Shown here: positions 8,628 to 17,754 of the stretch, piece after piece
Numbering within the stretch: position 1 is the stretch's first letter
Layout: each line of letters starts with the position of its first letter
Assembly: GCA_020881835.1 (NCBI GenBank)
Contig: CP052876.1
Location: 1,984,001-2,048,000, forward strand
Length of the DNA stretch: 64,000 bases
Origin: Kineosporiaceae bacterium SCSIO 59966
GTDB taxonomy: Bacteria; Actinomycetota; Actinomycetes; Actinomycetales; SCSIO-59966
Direction: 5' to 3'
Notes under the pieces: generated by a model
Told to the model about the DNA's origin: nothing
What the model saw: the letters and a program-made list of their open reading frames with translations, nothing else
The model's database searches: none
Made by a program: the position numbers and the translations under genes

Positions 8628-8653
8628 GAAGAAGTGGTGGGGGTTGCGGCTGC

Positions 8654-9127
8654 TCACGAGCGGAGGCGCGGGACGTCGTCACCGCGGCGGGTCTCGCGGG
8701 TCCACCGCTCGCCGCGCGCCGCGGCGTCCATCGCCGCGTTGGCCAACCGGTCCGCGGCGGTGTTCCGCTCCCGCGGCACCCACGTGTACGTCACCTGACC
8801 GGCCGGCAGCACCTGCGCCGCCTCGCGCGCGAGGCGCCGCATGTCCTCGTGCTTGACCTTCCACCGGCCGGACATCTGCTCCACCACCAGCTTGGAGTCC
8901 ATCCTGACCTCCACCGTGGCGGCGGGGTCGATGGCGGCGACGGCGCGCAGCCCGGCGACGAGACCGGAGTACTCGGCCACGTTGTTCGTCGCCGTGCCGA
9001 TGGCGGCGGCGACCTCGTCGAGGACCTCGCCGGTCTCGGCGTCCCGGACGACGGCACCGAACCCGGCAGGTCCAGGGTTGCCGCGGGAGCCGCCGTCGGC
9101 CTCGACGACAAGTCGGCGCCCGGTCAC
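8654..9127 (-). CDS. RNase H family protein
   Basis: A 157-residue RNase HI-type enzyme that would cut the RNA strand of RNA:DNA hybrids in the cytoplasm. The fold signature is plain: LVVEADGGSRGNPGPAGFGA at the N-terminus (first catalytic Asp), NNVAEYSGLVAGLRA (catalytic Glu), VEVRMDSKLVVEQMSG (third acidic residue) and VPRERNTAADRLANAAM (last Asp). In mycobacteria the orthologous domain is fused to a CobC-like phosphatase; here it stands alone. The GTG start overlaps the stop of the zinc-ribbon gene by 4 bases (GTGA), so the two are translationally coupled. Confidence 0.92.
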   Translation of the reverse strand: MTGRRLVVEADGGSRGNPGPAGFGAVVRDAETGEVLDEVAAAIGTATNNVAEYSGLVAGLRAVAAIDPAATVEVRMDSKLVVEQMSGRWKVKHEDMRRLAREAAQVLPAGQVTYTWVPRERNTAADRLANAAMDAAARGERWTRETRRGDDVPRLRS

Positions 9128-9867
9128 GACGCCGACTCAGGGACCCGGACGAGGATCCGCCGGCACTCCTCGCAGCGGACGACCTCGTCGGCCGGGGCGG
9201 TACGGATCCGCTCCAGGTCGGTGGGGTTGAGCTCCAGCCGGCAGCCCTCACAGCGCCGGCCCCGCAACGCGGCCGCACCGAGCCCGCTCTGCTGCTCACG
9301 GATGCGCTCGTAGAGGGCGACGAGTCCTGCGTCGAGTCCGGCGACCGCCTGCTCCCGCTGGGCGGTGACCGCGGCCACCTCGCTGTCGATCTCAGCGAGC
9401 TCAGCGTCCCGACGGGCGACGAGCCGCTCGGCCTGCACCGCCAGGTCGGCCTGCTCGGCCTCGAGAGCCTGCTGGGCGGCGGCAGCCTGCTCGGCACGTT
9501 CCATGATCGCCAGCTGCACGTCCTCGAGCTCGGCCTGACGCCGTCGCAGGGACTCCAGCTCGTGCTGCAGGCCCTGGAGGTCCTTGGCGCTGCCGTGCCC
9601 GGACTCCAGGTGCTGCCGGTCACGGACCGCCCGCTGCCGGACCTGCTCGACGTCGCTCTCCGCCTTGGCCAGCTCCCGGGCGACGTCTGAGGCGATCGTC
9701 CGTGCCGCGACGAGCTGGTCGTCGACCTGTGCCCGCCGCGCCTCCAGCGCCTCCAGCTCGGCGTGCACCGGCAGTGTGCGGCGGCGGTGCGCCAGCTGGG
9801 CGAGCCGGGTGTCGAGGGCCTGGACGTCGAGCAGCCGGCGCTGGTCCTGCGCCGGGGCAGTGGTCAT
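9124..9867 (-). CDS. Coiled-coil protein with C4 zinc ribbon
   Basis: A 247-residue protein of the family typified by mycobacterial Rv2229c. A long Ala/Glu/Arg-rich coiled coil (about residues 15-180) contains the conserved SGHGSAKDLQGLQHELESLR. A C-terminal zinc ribbon follows, with CEGCRLELNP and VRCEECRRIL supplying four cysteines. The start is the ATG at 9867 (MTTAPAQDQRRLL), which overlaps the Nif3 stop as ATGA; longer starts would run into the Nif3 gene. The fixed neighbourhood with Nif3 and RNase H is typical of actinobacteria. Its function is unknown; nucleic-acid binding is only a guess from the ribbon. Confidence 0.88.
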   Translation of the reverse strand: MTTAPAQDQRRLLDVQALDTRLAQLAHRRRTLPVHAELEALEARRAQVDDQLVAARTIASDVARELAKAESDVEQVRQRAVRDRQHLESGHGSAKDLQGLQHELESLRRRQAELEDVQLAIMERAEQAAAAQQALEAEQADLAVQAERLVARRDAELAEIDSEVAAVTAQREQAVAGLDAGLVALYERIREQQSGLGAAALRGRRCEGCRLELNPTDLERIRTAPADEVVRCEECRRILVRVPESAS

Positions 9868-11066
9868 CGGACAAGTCCTCCCGAGCTCGGCACGCGGAAC
9901 GTCCACGGGTCGGTGCGCCGTTCGCTGACCCGCGTCTCCACCGTAGTGCCGGTGGCCGCGAGCTCCGCGGCCAGCCGCTCGGCCGCCCCGTGCAGCCAGG
10001 GCCACTCACTGGCCCAGTGCGACACGTCGATGAGCGCCGGCGCGCCACCCGCTGCCGTCTCCCGCGCCTCGGACGCCGGGTGGTGCCGCAGGTCCGCGGT
10101 GACGTAGGCGTCGGCGCCGCTGGCCCGCACGGCGTCGAACAGGCTGTCCCCGGACCCGCCGCAGACCGCGACCCGGCGCACGACGTCATCGGGGTGACCA
10201 GCGACCCGCACCCCCTGAGCCGTGTGCGGCAGCGCTGCGGCCACGACGTCGGCCAGCTCGGCCAGTCGCAACGGCCGGCGCAGCTGCCCCACCCGCCCGA
10301 TGCCCTGCGGGGAGGACCAGGCCGCGAGCTCGAGCAGGTCGAACGCCGGCTCCTCGTAGGGGTGCGCGCCGCGAAGCGCGGCGACGACGGCGTCGCGACG
10401 GTGCCGCGGCAGCACCATCTCCACGCGGGTCTCCTCGACCCTCTCCACCCGGCCCACCTCGCCGACCGCCGGCGACGCACCCTCCCCGGGCAGGAAGGTG
10501 CCGGTGCCGGTCGTCGTCCAGGCGCAGCGGCGGTAGTCCCCGATCTCGCCGGCCCCAGCCGCGGCGAGCGCGTCGACGAGAGTCTCGGCGTCCGGGGTGG
10601 GGACGAACACGACCACCTTGTCCAGCGGGTCCACCGGCCGCGCGGACAACGGGTGGAGGTCCTCCAGGCCGAGTACCCGGGCGAGGGCGTCCGAGACGCC
10701 GGGGCGTGCGCTGTCGGCGTTCGTGTGGGCGACGAACAACGCGGACCCGCCGCGGACGAGGTCGTGCACGACTCGCCCCTTGGCCGTCGTGGCAGCCACG
10801 GAGTGCACCGGTCGCAGCAGCAGCGGGTGGTGGGTGACCACCAGCTCAGCGCCCCACTCCAGCGCCTCCTGGACGACCTCGGCGACCGGGTCGACGGCGA
10901 GCAGCACCTTGCGGACGGTGGCGGCCGGGTCACCGCAGACCAGCCCGACGGCGTCCCAGGGCTCGGCCTGACCGGGCGGGTAGAGACGGTCGAGGACGGC
11001 GACGACGTCGCCGAGCGTGGGATGGTCGGTGGAACGGGCACTGGGCGAGGAGGCGGCCGGGGTCAC
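9864..11066 (-). CDS. Nif3-like dinuclear metal-centre protein (DUF34)
   Basis: A 400-residue Nif3/YbgI family protein, sometimes annotated as type 2 GTP cyclohydrolase I. Metal-binding motifs are visible: WGAELVVTHHPLLLRPVHS near residue 90 and DVSHWASEWPWL near the C-terminus. Between them the inserted domain carries RGAHPYEEPAFDLLELA, as in the longer Nif3 proteins. The most plausible start is the GTG at 11066 (VTPAASSPSARSTDHPTLGD), because frames further upstream cross the tRNA-Val gene; its ribosome site is weak. It is first in a three-gene operon with 4-base overlaps. Confidence 0.85.
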   Translation of the reverse strand: MTPAASSPSARSTDHPTLGDVVAVLDRLYPPGQAEPWDAVGLVCGDPAATVRKVLLAVDPVAEVVQEALEWGAELVVTHHPLLLRPVHSVAATTAKGRVVHDLVRGGSALFVAHTNADSARPGVSDALARVLGLEDLHPLSARPVDPLDKVVVFVPTPDAETLVDALAAAGAGEIGDYRRCAWTTTGTGTFLPGEGASPAVGEVGRVERVEETRVEMVLPRHRRDAVVAALRGAHPYEEPAFDLLELAAWSSPQGIGRVGQLRRPLRLAELADVVAAALPHTAQGVRVAGHPDDVVRRVAVCGGSGDSLFDAVRASGADAYVTADLRHHPASEARETAAGGAPALIDVSHWASEWPWLHGAAERLAAELAATGTTVETRVSERRTDPWTFRVPSSGGLVR

Positions 11067-11092
11067 GGTCGCCGAGGCTACCCCGCAGCGAG

Positions 11093-11165
11093 TGGGCCCG
11101 GCCGGGTTCGAACCGACGACACCCGCGGTGTAAACGCGGTGCTCTACCAGCTGAGCTACAGGCCC
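11093..11165 (-). tRNA. tRNA-Val (UAC anticodon)
   Basis: The minus strand folds as a standard 73-base tRNA: acceptor GGGCCTG with CGGGCCC, D-arm GCTC/GAGC, anticodon stem CCGCG/CGCGG around loop TTTACAC (anticodon TAC), T-arm GTCGG/CCGGC with TTCGAAC, discriminator A. CCA is not encoded. It is directly upstream of the Nif3 gene on the same strand. Confidence 0.95.
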
Positions 11166-11325
11166 CGAGCCGTGGCAGGGTACCCGGGACCGACTGCTGT
11201 GGGCCACGGCCGCCGAAGTCTCGGGCCAACGGCGGCCGTGGCTGGTGACAGCAAACCGCACCCGCCGGTTCGAACGGAAGTCAGGCCGGTCCGGTGTCTC
11301 ACTGTGCGGGCACCCCCACCCCTCG

Positions 11326-11611
11326 GTGATCATGCAATCCCGCCACCCTGAGCTCCGGGCTGAGGGGCGGACTGCATCAAACCGGCATGTCCCTGACGCA
11401 GTTGCACCGATGAATGACACGACGCCGCCCACCACCCTCGCAGACCGCCCCTGGCGACGGGTCTAGCCACAGAATGCTGGATTCCGCACGTCCTTGCCGG
11501 CGTGTCGCGCCCCCAACCCAGCATTCTGCGAGCACGGGCGCGGGGCGGGAGGTTGCGGGGTTGCGGGGTTGCGGGGTGGCGGGGCGGGAGGTGGCGGGAT
11601 TGCATGATCAC
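11326..11611. repeat. Composite intergenic repeat 2
   Basis: One forward 22-mer at 11326-11347 and one reversed copy at 11590-11611 enclose the 59-base core 11470-11528 (CAGAATGCTG ... CAGCATTCTG with TTGCCGGCGTGTCGCGCC inside). The whole interval between tRNA-Val and the DUF3052 gene (11166-11694) holds no credible coding sequence. Inside are also short GGGGTTGC tandem units near 11556-11580. Confidence 0.88.
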
Positions 11612-11694
11612 GAAGGAGGGGCAGGGCGGTGGTGCTGTGCTGCACCGGTGACAACCGGTGATAACCGGTGAGGACCGGTGACAGCCAGGGTTCG

Positions 11695-12117
11695 TCAGCG
11701 GCGGTTGCGGGTGGAGAGCCGGGTACCGGACCAGTCCGGGCACGCGCTCACCGTCGAGGTCGCGTGCAGGCCCGCGGTGGGGGCCGCCTCCTCGATGTCG
11801 GAGGCCTCGACGTGGCCGGGCCGGCCCGGCTTGGGCGTGAGCAGCCACACGGTGCCACCGTCGGCCAGGGAGGTGAGCGCGTCGACCAGCGCGTCGACGA
11901 GGTCCCCGTCCCCGTCCCGCCACCACAGCAGCACCGTGTCGACGACCTCGTCGGTCTCCTCGTCGAGGAGCTCGCCCCCGGTGACGTCCTCGACGGCGTC
12001 CCGCAGGTCGTGGTCGACGTCGTCGTCGTACCCGATCTCCTGCACCACCTGGCCGGGCCGGAAGCCCAGCTTGGTCGCCACGGCCTGACCGGCCGCGGCG
12101 TCCGCGGTCGCACCCAC
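11695..12117 (-). CDS. DUF3052 family protein
   Basis: A 140-residue conserved actinobacterial protein of the DUF3052 (Rv2239c-like) family, found beside aceE in many genomes. The start is the GTG at 12117 (VGATADAAAGQAVATKLGFR), preceded by AGGAGGG six bases upstream, which decides it over longer frames. The sequence is acidic with no membrane segment: LGFRPGQVVQEIGYDDDVDH, then VVDTVLLWWRDGDGDLVDAL and VWLLTPKPGRPGHVEASDI. The last part is the family's conserved core. The function is not established. Confidence 0.88.
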   Translation of the reverse strand: MGATADAAAGQAVATKLGFRPGQVVQEIGYDDDVDHDLRDAVEDVTGGELLDEETDEVVDTVLLWWRDGDGDLVDALVDALTSLADGGTVWLLTPKPGRPGHVEASDIEEAAPTAGLHATSTVSACPDWSGTRLSTRNRR

Positions 12118-12236
12118 GCGTCGTCCCTCCTGCACGGCCCCCGAGGGGCAGTCGGTGTCTGTGTCGGGGCACGACGCTACCGCGCCGGCACCCGCTCGTG
12201 GGGGCCACCGTGCGGCCGAACGCCCCACCGGACCAC

Positions 12237-12659
12237 TCAGCCCGTGAGCAGCGAGATCCGGACCTGACGGACTCGGTTGTCGACGTTGGTGTCGACGAGG
12301 CAGACCGACTGCCAGGTGCCCAGGGCGAGGCGGCCGTCGAGCACGGGGACCGTCACCGACGGGGAGACGAGTGCCGGCAGCACGTGGTCACGGCCGTGGC
12401 CTACTGACCCGTGGTGGTGCCGCCAGCCTTCTCCGCGCGGCCCCTCCGGCGGCAGCAGCACCCGCAGGACCGCCAGCAGGTCGGTGTCCGAGCCCGACCC
12501 GGTCTCCAGCACGGCGACTCCGGCGGTGGCGTGCGGGACGAAGACGTTGAGCAGCCCGTCGACGGCACCGGCCTCGGCGGCGAGCTCCGCGCACCGAGCG
12601 GTGATGTCGACGACCTGCTCGGCGTCGCCGGTACGCACCTCGATCAGGGTCGTGAGCAT
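12237..12659 (-). CDS. YjbQ/UPF0047 family protein
   Basis: A 140-residue small cytosolic protein of the YjbQ (UPF0047) family, members of which show weak thiamine-phosphate synthase activity in vitro. The family signature is clear: GLLNVFVPHATAGVAVLETG (about residues 35-54), the metal-binding HHHGSVGHGRDHVLPALVSP, then RLALGTWQSVCLVDTN. The length matches the family. It is divergent from aceE, with 130 bases between the starts that should hold both promoters. Confidence 0.9.
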   Translation of the reverse strand: MLTTLIEVRTGDAEQVVDITARCAELAAEAGAVDGLLNVFVPHATAGVAVLETGSGSDTDLLAVLRVLLPPEGPRGEGWRHHHGSVGHGRDHVLPALVSPSVTVPVLDGRLALGTWQSVCLVDTNVDNRVRQVRISLLTG

Positions 12660-12789
12660 GCCGCGACCTTACGGGGGACCCGATGTGACGTCCCGGCGCG
12701 GGAGGGACAGGATGGAGGGTGCAGCGCGAGGGCCGGCGTCGCGGCGACGGCCGGCCGTCGCAGAGCCGTGAGAGTAAGAGAGGCCAGAC

Positions 12790-15540
12790 GTGGCAGCACA
12801 CCAGGACGAGGGCCCGATCAGCACCGGCATGCCGGGACAGCTGCCGGACATCGACCCCGAGGAGACCCAGGAGTGGCTGGAGTCGCTCGACGGGGCCATC
12901 GACGAGCGTGGGCGGCAACGAGCCAGGTACCTCATGCTCAGCCTGCTCCAGCGCGCACGCGAGCGGCACGTCGGTGTCCCGAGCCTGGTGGCCACCGACT
13001 ACGTCAACACCATCCCGCCGGAGTCCGAGCCGTGGTTCCCCGGTGACGAGGAGGTGGAGCGGCGCTACCGCGCCTGGATCCGGTGGAACGCCGCGGTCAT
13101 GGTGCACCGAGCGCAGCGGCCGGAGATCTCCGTCGGCGGCCACATCTCGACGTACGCGTCGTCCGCGACCCTGTACGAGGTCGGGTTCAACCACTTCTTC
13201 CGCGGCAAGGACCACCCCGGCGGCGGGGACCACGTGTTCGTCCAGGGGCACGCCTCCCCGGGCATCTACGCCCGTGCCTTCCTCGAGGGCCGGCTCGGCG
13301 AGGAGCACCTCGACGGGTTCCGCCAGGAGCACTCGATGCCGCACGGGCTGCCGTCCTACCCGCACCCCAGGCTGATGCCGGACTTCTGGGAGTTCCCGAC
13401 GGTCTCCATGGGCCTGGGCCCGATGAACGCCGTCTACCAGGCCGAGTTCAACAAGTACCTGCACGCCCGCGGGATCAAGGACACCTCCCAGCAGCACGTC
13501 TGGGCCTTCCTCGGCGACGGCGAGATGGACGAGCCGGAGAGCCGCGGCCTGCTGCACGTCGCCGCGGACCACGAGCTGGACAACCTGACGTTCGTGGTCA
13601 ACGCCAACCTTCAGCGCCTCGACGGCCCCGTCCGCGGCAACGGCAAGATCATCCAGGAGCTAGAGCAGTTCTTCCGCGGCGCCGGCTGGAACGTCATCAA
13701 GGTGATCTGGGGCCGCGAGTGGGACCCGCTGCTGGCCGCCGACCGCGACGGCGCGCTCGTCAACCTCATGAACGTCACCCCGGACGGAGACTTCCAGACG
13801 TACAAGGCGGAGAGCGGGGCGTTCGTCCGCGAGCACTTCTTCGGCCGCGACCCGCGGACCCGGCGCATGGTCGAGAAGATGAGCGACGAGGAGATCTGGA
13901 ACCTCAAGCGCGGTGGTCACGACTACCGCAAGGTCTACGCCGCGTACAAGGCCGCGATGGCGCACACCGGCCAGCCGACGGTCATCATCGCCAAGACCAT
14001 CAAGGGATACGGCCTGGGGCCGCACTTCGCCGGCCGCAACGCCACCCACCAGATGAAGAAGCTCACCCTCGAGGACCTCAAGCTGCTCCGGGACAGCCTG
14101 CGCATCCCGGTCAGCGACGCCCAGCTCGAGGAGAACCCGTACCTGCCGCCGTACTACCACCCCGGACCCGATGCGCCCGAGGTCCAGTACCTGCTCGAGC
14201 GGCGCCACAAGCTCGGCGGCTTCGTGCCCGAGCGACGGGCACGTGCGACGACGCTGCACCTGCCCGCCGAGGACGCCTACCAGGTCGTCAAGCGCGGCTC
14301 GGGCAAGCAGCAGGTCGCCACGACGATGGCGTTCGTCCGGCTGCTCAAGGACCTCATGAAGGACAAGGAGTTCGGCGAGCGGGTGGTGCCCATCATCCCG
14401 GACGAGGCCAGGACCTTCGGGATGGACTCCTTCTTCCCGACGGCGAAGATCTACAACCCGCACGGCCAGCGCTACGTGTCGGTGGACCGGGAGCTCATGC
14501 TCTCCTACAAGGAGTCCGAGTCCGGTCAGATCCTGCACGTCGGGATCAACGAGGGCGGGGCGAGCGCCGCGTTCATCGCCGCCGGCACTTCCTACGCCAC
14601 GCACGGCGAACCGATGGTGCCCGTCTACATCTTCTACTCGATGTTCGGCTTCCAGCGGACCGGGGACAACCTGTGGGCCGCCGGGGACCAGATGACCCGC
14701 GGGTTCCTCCTCGGAGCCACCGCAGGCCGCACGACGCTGACCGGCGAGGGGCTCCAGCACGCCGACGGCCACTCGCTGCTGCTCGCCTCGACCAACCCGG
14801 CCGTCGTCGCCTACGACCCGGCGTACGCCTACGAGATCGGCCACATCGTGCGGGCCGGTCTGGAGCGGATGTACGGCCAGGAGGGCGAGGACGTCGACCG
14901 GAACGTCTACTACTACCTCACCGTCTACAACGAGCCGATGGTGCAGCCGCCGGAACCGCAGGACGTGGACGTCGAAGGCATCGTCCGAGGCCTGCACAAG
15001 GTGAGTCCGGCCATGGGCAGCGGCGACCGGCCACGCGTCCAGCTGCTCGCCTCCGGGGTCGCGGTGCCGTGGGCGCTGGAGGCCCAGGAGCTGCTCGGCA
15101 AGGACTTCGGCGTCGACGCCGACGTCTGGAGCGTGACGTCGTGGAACGAGCTGCGCCGCGACGGGCTGGCTTGCGACGAGTGGGCGTTCGACCACCCCGG
15201 TGAGCAGGCACCGGTGCCGTTCGTCGCTCAGCGGCTGGGTGACGCTCCTGGCCCGGTCGTCGCGGTCAGTGACTGGATGCGCGCCGTCCCGGACCAGATC
15301 CGCCAGTACGTGCCGCAGGAGTACGTCTCGCTGGGCACCGACGGCTTCGGGTTCTCCGACACCCGTCCCGCTGCTCGTCGGTACTTCCACGTCGACGGGC
15401 CGTCCATCGCCTACCAGGCGCTGCGCGTACTGGAGTCCCGCGGCGAGGTGGACACCGGGGTGGCGGCCAAGGCGTACGAGCGGTACCGCCTGGACGACGT
15501 GACCGCGGGGACGACGGGTACCGCGGGCGGCGACGCCTGA
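12790..15540 (+). CDS. aceE: Pyruvate dehydrogenase E1 component, homodimeric type
   Basis: A 916-residue thiamine-diphosphate enzyme that decarboxylates pyruvate and acetylates the lipoyl arm of E2, feeding acetyl-CoA to the citrate cycle and fatty-acid synthesis. The actinobacterial N-terminus [17 protein letters not shown] is intact. The diphosphate-binding motif reads [14 protein letters not shown], with [14 protein letters not shown] further on. KTIKGYGLG and the transketolase-like half ([17 protein letters not shown] at the end) follow. The GTG start has AGAGAGG upstream. Full length and uninterrupted. Placement just before the fatty-acid cluster matches other actinobacteria. Confidence 0.97.
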   Translation: MAAHQDEGPISTGMPGQLPDIDPEETQEWLESLDGAIDERGRQRARYLMLSLLQRARERHVGVPSLVATDYVNTIPPESEPWFPGDEEVERRYRAWIRWNAAVMVHRAQRPEISVGGHISTYASSATLYEVGFNHFFRGKDHPGGGDHVFVQGHASPGIYARAFLEGRLGEEHLDGFRQEHSMPHGLPSYPHPRLMPDFWEFPTVSMGLGPMNAVYQAEFNKYLHARGIKDTSQQHVWAFLGDGEMDEPESRGLLHVAADHELDNLTFVVNANLQRLDGPVRGNGKIIQELEQFFRGAGWNVIKVIWGREWDPLLAADRDGALVNLMNVTPDGDFQTYKAESGAFVREHFFGRDPRTRRMVEKMSDEEIWNLKRGGHDYRKVYAAYKAAMAHTGQPTVIIAKTIKGYGLGPHFAGRNATHQMKKLTLEDLKLLRDSLRIPVSDAQLEENPYLPPYYHPGPDAPEVQYLLERRHKLGGFVPERRARATTLHLPAEDAYQVVKRGSGKQQVATTMAFVRLLKDLMKDKEFGERVVPIIPDEARTFGMDSFFPTAKIYNPHGQRYVSVDRELMLSYKESESGQILHVGINEGGASAAFIAAGTSYATHGEPMVPVYIFYSMFGFQRTGDNLWAAGDQMTRGFLLGATAGRTTLTGEGLQHADGHSLLLASTNPAVVAYDPAYAYEIGHIVRAGLERMYGQEGEDVDRNVYYYLTVYNEPMVQPPEPQDVDVEGIVRGLHKVSPAMGSGDRPRVQLLASGVAVPWALEAQELLGKDFGVDADVWSVTSWNELRRDGLACDEWAFDHPGEQAPVPFVAQRLGDAPGPVVAVSDWMRAVPDQIRQYVPQEYVSLGTDGFGFSDTRPAARRYFHVDGPSIAYQALRVLESRGEVDTGVAAKAYERYRLDDVTAGTTGTAGGDA

Positions 15541-15575
15541 GTCCGCGGCCGCCACACGGGGGGCCGTGACCGGGG

Positions 15576-16262
15576 TCAGCGAGTGGTGAACCGCCCCCGG
15601 TCGCGGTCCGCCTCGGTGATCGCCCGTTCCAGCTCGGCGCGCAGCGGCTCGACCTGCGTGGTGTCCGGGTGCTCGGCGAGCACCTCGAGGTGCCGTCGGG
15701 CCTCGCTGATGCGTCCGGCCTCGACCGCGGCGTGCACGAGGTGGCGCCCTGCCTGCACGGTGTGCTCCCGGGGGCGCCAGTGACCGACCCCGAGCCCAAG
15801 TGCCTCCGACGGCATCCCGGCGTCCCGGAGCATCGCCAGGCCCTCGGCCAGCGCCTGACCGGAGGGGTCGCGCTCGGCGGCGGTGCCCAGACGGCGCAGC
15901 GCGCCGTCGCGGTCCTCGTGCACGGACAGCCGGGCCAGCTCGATCAGCGGGTACCAGGCGCGGTGGTTGCCGGCCAACTCCTCGGCCAGGGCCCACACCG
16001 CGTCGTCGGCGGCCCGCTGCGGGTCGCCGTCGACGTGCCCCTCGGCAGCCCGGCGGCGGACGATGTCCGCGAGCCGGACGAAGGCCGACGAGTCGTTGGG
16101 GTCCTCGCGCAGCCGATCGCGCAGGTGGACCTCCTCTGCGGCGTCGATCGGGAGCCGGCGGCGCCGCCGCGGCCGCAGTGCCGCAGGGGGGCGCAGCGCG
16201 GGCCCGAGCCCTGCGGTGCGGGCCAGGCGTACACGGCGGCGGAGTCGGTCGAGCAGTCCCAT
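15576..16262 (-). CDS. TPR-like hypothetical protein
   Basis: A 228-residue protein with an Arg-rich basic N-terminus (MGLLDRLRRRVRLARTAG) followed by helical, Ala/Glu/Arg-rich sequence. It contains TPR-like helix pairs such as DPNDSSAFVRLADIVRRRA and GRHLVHAAVEAGRISEARRH. I cannot assign a function. It is convergent with aceE (35 bases apart) and divergent from the FasR-type regulator. Similar proteins occupy this place in related actinobacteria. Confidence 0.75.
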   Translation of the reverse strand: MGLLDRLRRRVRLARTAGLGPALRPPAALRPRRRRRLPIDAAEEVHLRDRLREDPNDSSAFVRLADIVRRRAAEGHVDGDPQRAADDAVWALAEELAGNHRAWYPLIELARLSVHEDRDGALRRLGTAAERDPSGQALAEGLAMLRDAGMPSEALGLGVGHWRPREHTVQAGRHLVHAAVEAGRISEARRHLEVLAEHPDTTQVEPLRAELERAITEADRDRGRFTTR

Positions 16263-16402
16263 GGCGTCCTTCCCCCTCGGCGGGCCCGGTCCGCACCCGA
16301 GGCACCGGCAGCGAGGGCGTGGCTTGACCTGACCCTAACCCAACCCGGCCGAGCGCGCGGCCCCCTGCACCGGCTGGTCCGCACGCACCCGCTCACCCGA
16401 GA

Positions 16403-16421
16403 GTTGTGGTCCTCCCACAAC
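16403..16421. promoter_or_regulatory. 19-base palindrome, candidate FasR autoregulatory operator
   Basis: GTTGTGGTCCTCCCACAAC has 7-base arms around 5 bases and lies 19 bases before the regulator's ATG. It shares the GTTG-N11-CAAC frame and length with the palindrome upstream of fabD at 17670-17688. That the regulator binds here is inferred from position and symmetry. Confidence 0.6.
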
Positions 16422-16440
16422 GGCCGCCTATCCTCCGCCC

Positions 16441-17613
16441 ATGACGGACTCGTCAGAGGAGACCGCGGAGCGGCTGCACCGGGCCGTCGGACGGCTGGCG
16501 ACCGCGGCCCTGCGCCGCCTCGACGAGACGCTGCCGTGGTACCGGGCGATGCCGCCCCAGGATCGCTCCTGGGTCGGGTTGGTCGCCCAGGCCGGCATCT
16601 CGGCCTTCCTCGCCTGGTACCGGGACCCGGAGGGTCCGCTGGAGATCACCGCCGACGTCTTCGGCACCGCACCGCGTGAGCTGACCCGCTCGGTCAGCCT
16701 GAGCCAGACCCTCGAGCTGGTCCGCGCCGTGGTCGACGTCGTCGAGGAGAACGTCGCCTCGATCGCTCCCGCGGATGGGCGGCAGGAGCTGCGGGAGGCA
16801 GTGCTGCGGTACTCCCGGGAGGTGGCGTTCGCCGCCGCCCAGGTCTACGCCTCGGCGGCGGAGGCACGGGGCGCCTGGGACGCACGGCTGGAGGCGCTCG
16901 TCGTCGACGCCCTGCTGCGCGGAGAGGCGGACGAGGTGCTCGCCTCCCGGGCCGCCGCCCTCGGTTGGCAGGGCCACGAGCACGTCGTCGTCGTCGCCGG
17001 GACACCGCCTCCAGGCACCAGCGAGGACGTCGCCGACGAGCTGCGCCGGCTGGCCCGCAAGGCGGCCGACGACGCCCTCGTCGGCCTGCAGGGCGAGCAC
17101 CTGCTGGTCGTCCTCGGGTCCTCTGGAGACCCCCGGGACGCCGTTGCCGGACTGGCCGCCCGGCTCGGGGCCGGCCCGGTCGTCGTCGGGCCCGTCGTCC
17201 CCGGGCTCGCGGACGCCGGGCGGTCGGCGCGGGCCGCGCTGGCAGGCCTCGTCGCGGCCAGGGCCTGGCCGCAGGCGCCGCGCCCGGTGGCCGCCGACGA
17301 CCTGCTGCCCGAACGGGTGCTCGCCGGAGACGTCACCGCGCGACGGGCCCTGGTCGACCGCGCCTGGACGCCGCTGCAGGACGCCGGCAGCGCCCTCGCC
17401 GAGACCCTCTCGGCGTACCTGGCCACCGGTCGGTCCGTGGAGGGGACGGCGCGGGCGCTGTTCGTCCACCCGAACACCGTCCGCTACCGGCTGCGGCGGG
17501 TCGCCGAGGTGACCGGGTGGGACCCGCTGTCGCCACGGGAGGCGTTCGTGCTGCAGACCGCGGTGGCGCTCGGTCTGCTCGCCGACCGGCCGTCTCGGCG
17601 CGGCCCCCGTTGA
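16441..17613 (+). CDS. fasR: PucR-type regulator of fatty-acid synthesis (FasR-like)
   Basis: A 390-residue transcriptional regulator. The N-terminal and central parts are helical; the C-terminus carries a PucR-type helix-turn-helix, YLATGRSVEGTARALFVHPN followed by TVRYRLRRVAEVTGWDP (about residues 325-365). In Streptomyces a regulator of this type (FasR) sits immediately upstream of fabD-fabH-acpP-fabF and activates it; mycobacterial MabR is equivalent. The order here is identical. ATG start at 16441. The symbol rests on synteny plus domain type. Palindromes of the same design lie before this gene and before fabD. Confidence 0.85.
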   Translation: MTDSSEETAERLHRAVGRLATAALRRLDETLPWYRAMPPQDRSWVGLVAQAGISAFLAWYRDPEGPLEITADVFGTAPRELTRSVSLSQTLELVRAVVDVVEENVASIAPADGRQELREAVLRYSREVAFAAAQVYASAAEARGAWDARLEALVVDALLRGEADEVLASRAAALGWQGHEHVVVVAGTPPPGTSEDVADELRRLARKAADDALVGLQGEHLLVVLGSSGDPRDAVAGLAARLGAGPVVVGPVVPGLADAGRSARAALAGLVAARAWPQAPRPVAADDLLPERVLAGDVTARRALVDRAWTPLQDAGSALAETLSAYLATGRSVEGTARALFVHPNTVRYRLRRVAEVTGWDPLSPREAFVLQTAVALGLLADRPSRRGPR

Positions 17614-17669
17614 CCGACGCAGGGCCGAGTTCCCTGACGGCCGAGCTCCCTGACCACCGTTTGACCACT

Positions 17670-17688
17670 GTTGGAGGAACCCTCCAAC
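17670..17688. promoter_or_regulatory. 19-base palindrome upstream of fabD, candidate FasR operator
   Basis: GTTGGAGGAACCCTCCAAC is a perfect 8-3-8 palindrome located 66 bases before the fabD GTG. It is matched in length and outer bases by the site before the regulator gene. It could also act as a small hairpin in RNA, but there is no U-tract and the position favours an operator in the fabD promoter. Confidence 0.65.
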
Positions 17689-17754
17689 AACGCCGTCCCG
17701 GGTTCGTGGGCGTCACACCCTCCGGGTTGGCTTCGGTGGGGGCAGGCTGGAGCG

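Noticed and set aside
9864-11435. An extended Nif3 protein beginning at 11435
   Set aside because: The extension translates through tRNA-Val and the composite repeat. The GTG at 11066 is downstream of both.
17670-17688. A terminator between the regulator and fabD
   Set aside because: The hairpin is perfect but has no U-tract, sits 57 bases after the stop in the fabD promoter, and has a sister palindrome before the regulator. An operator is more likely.
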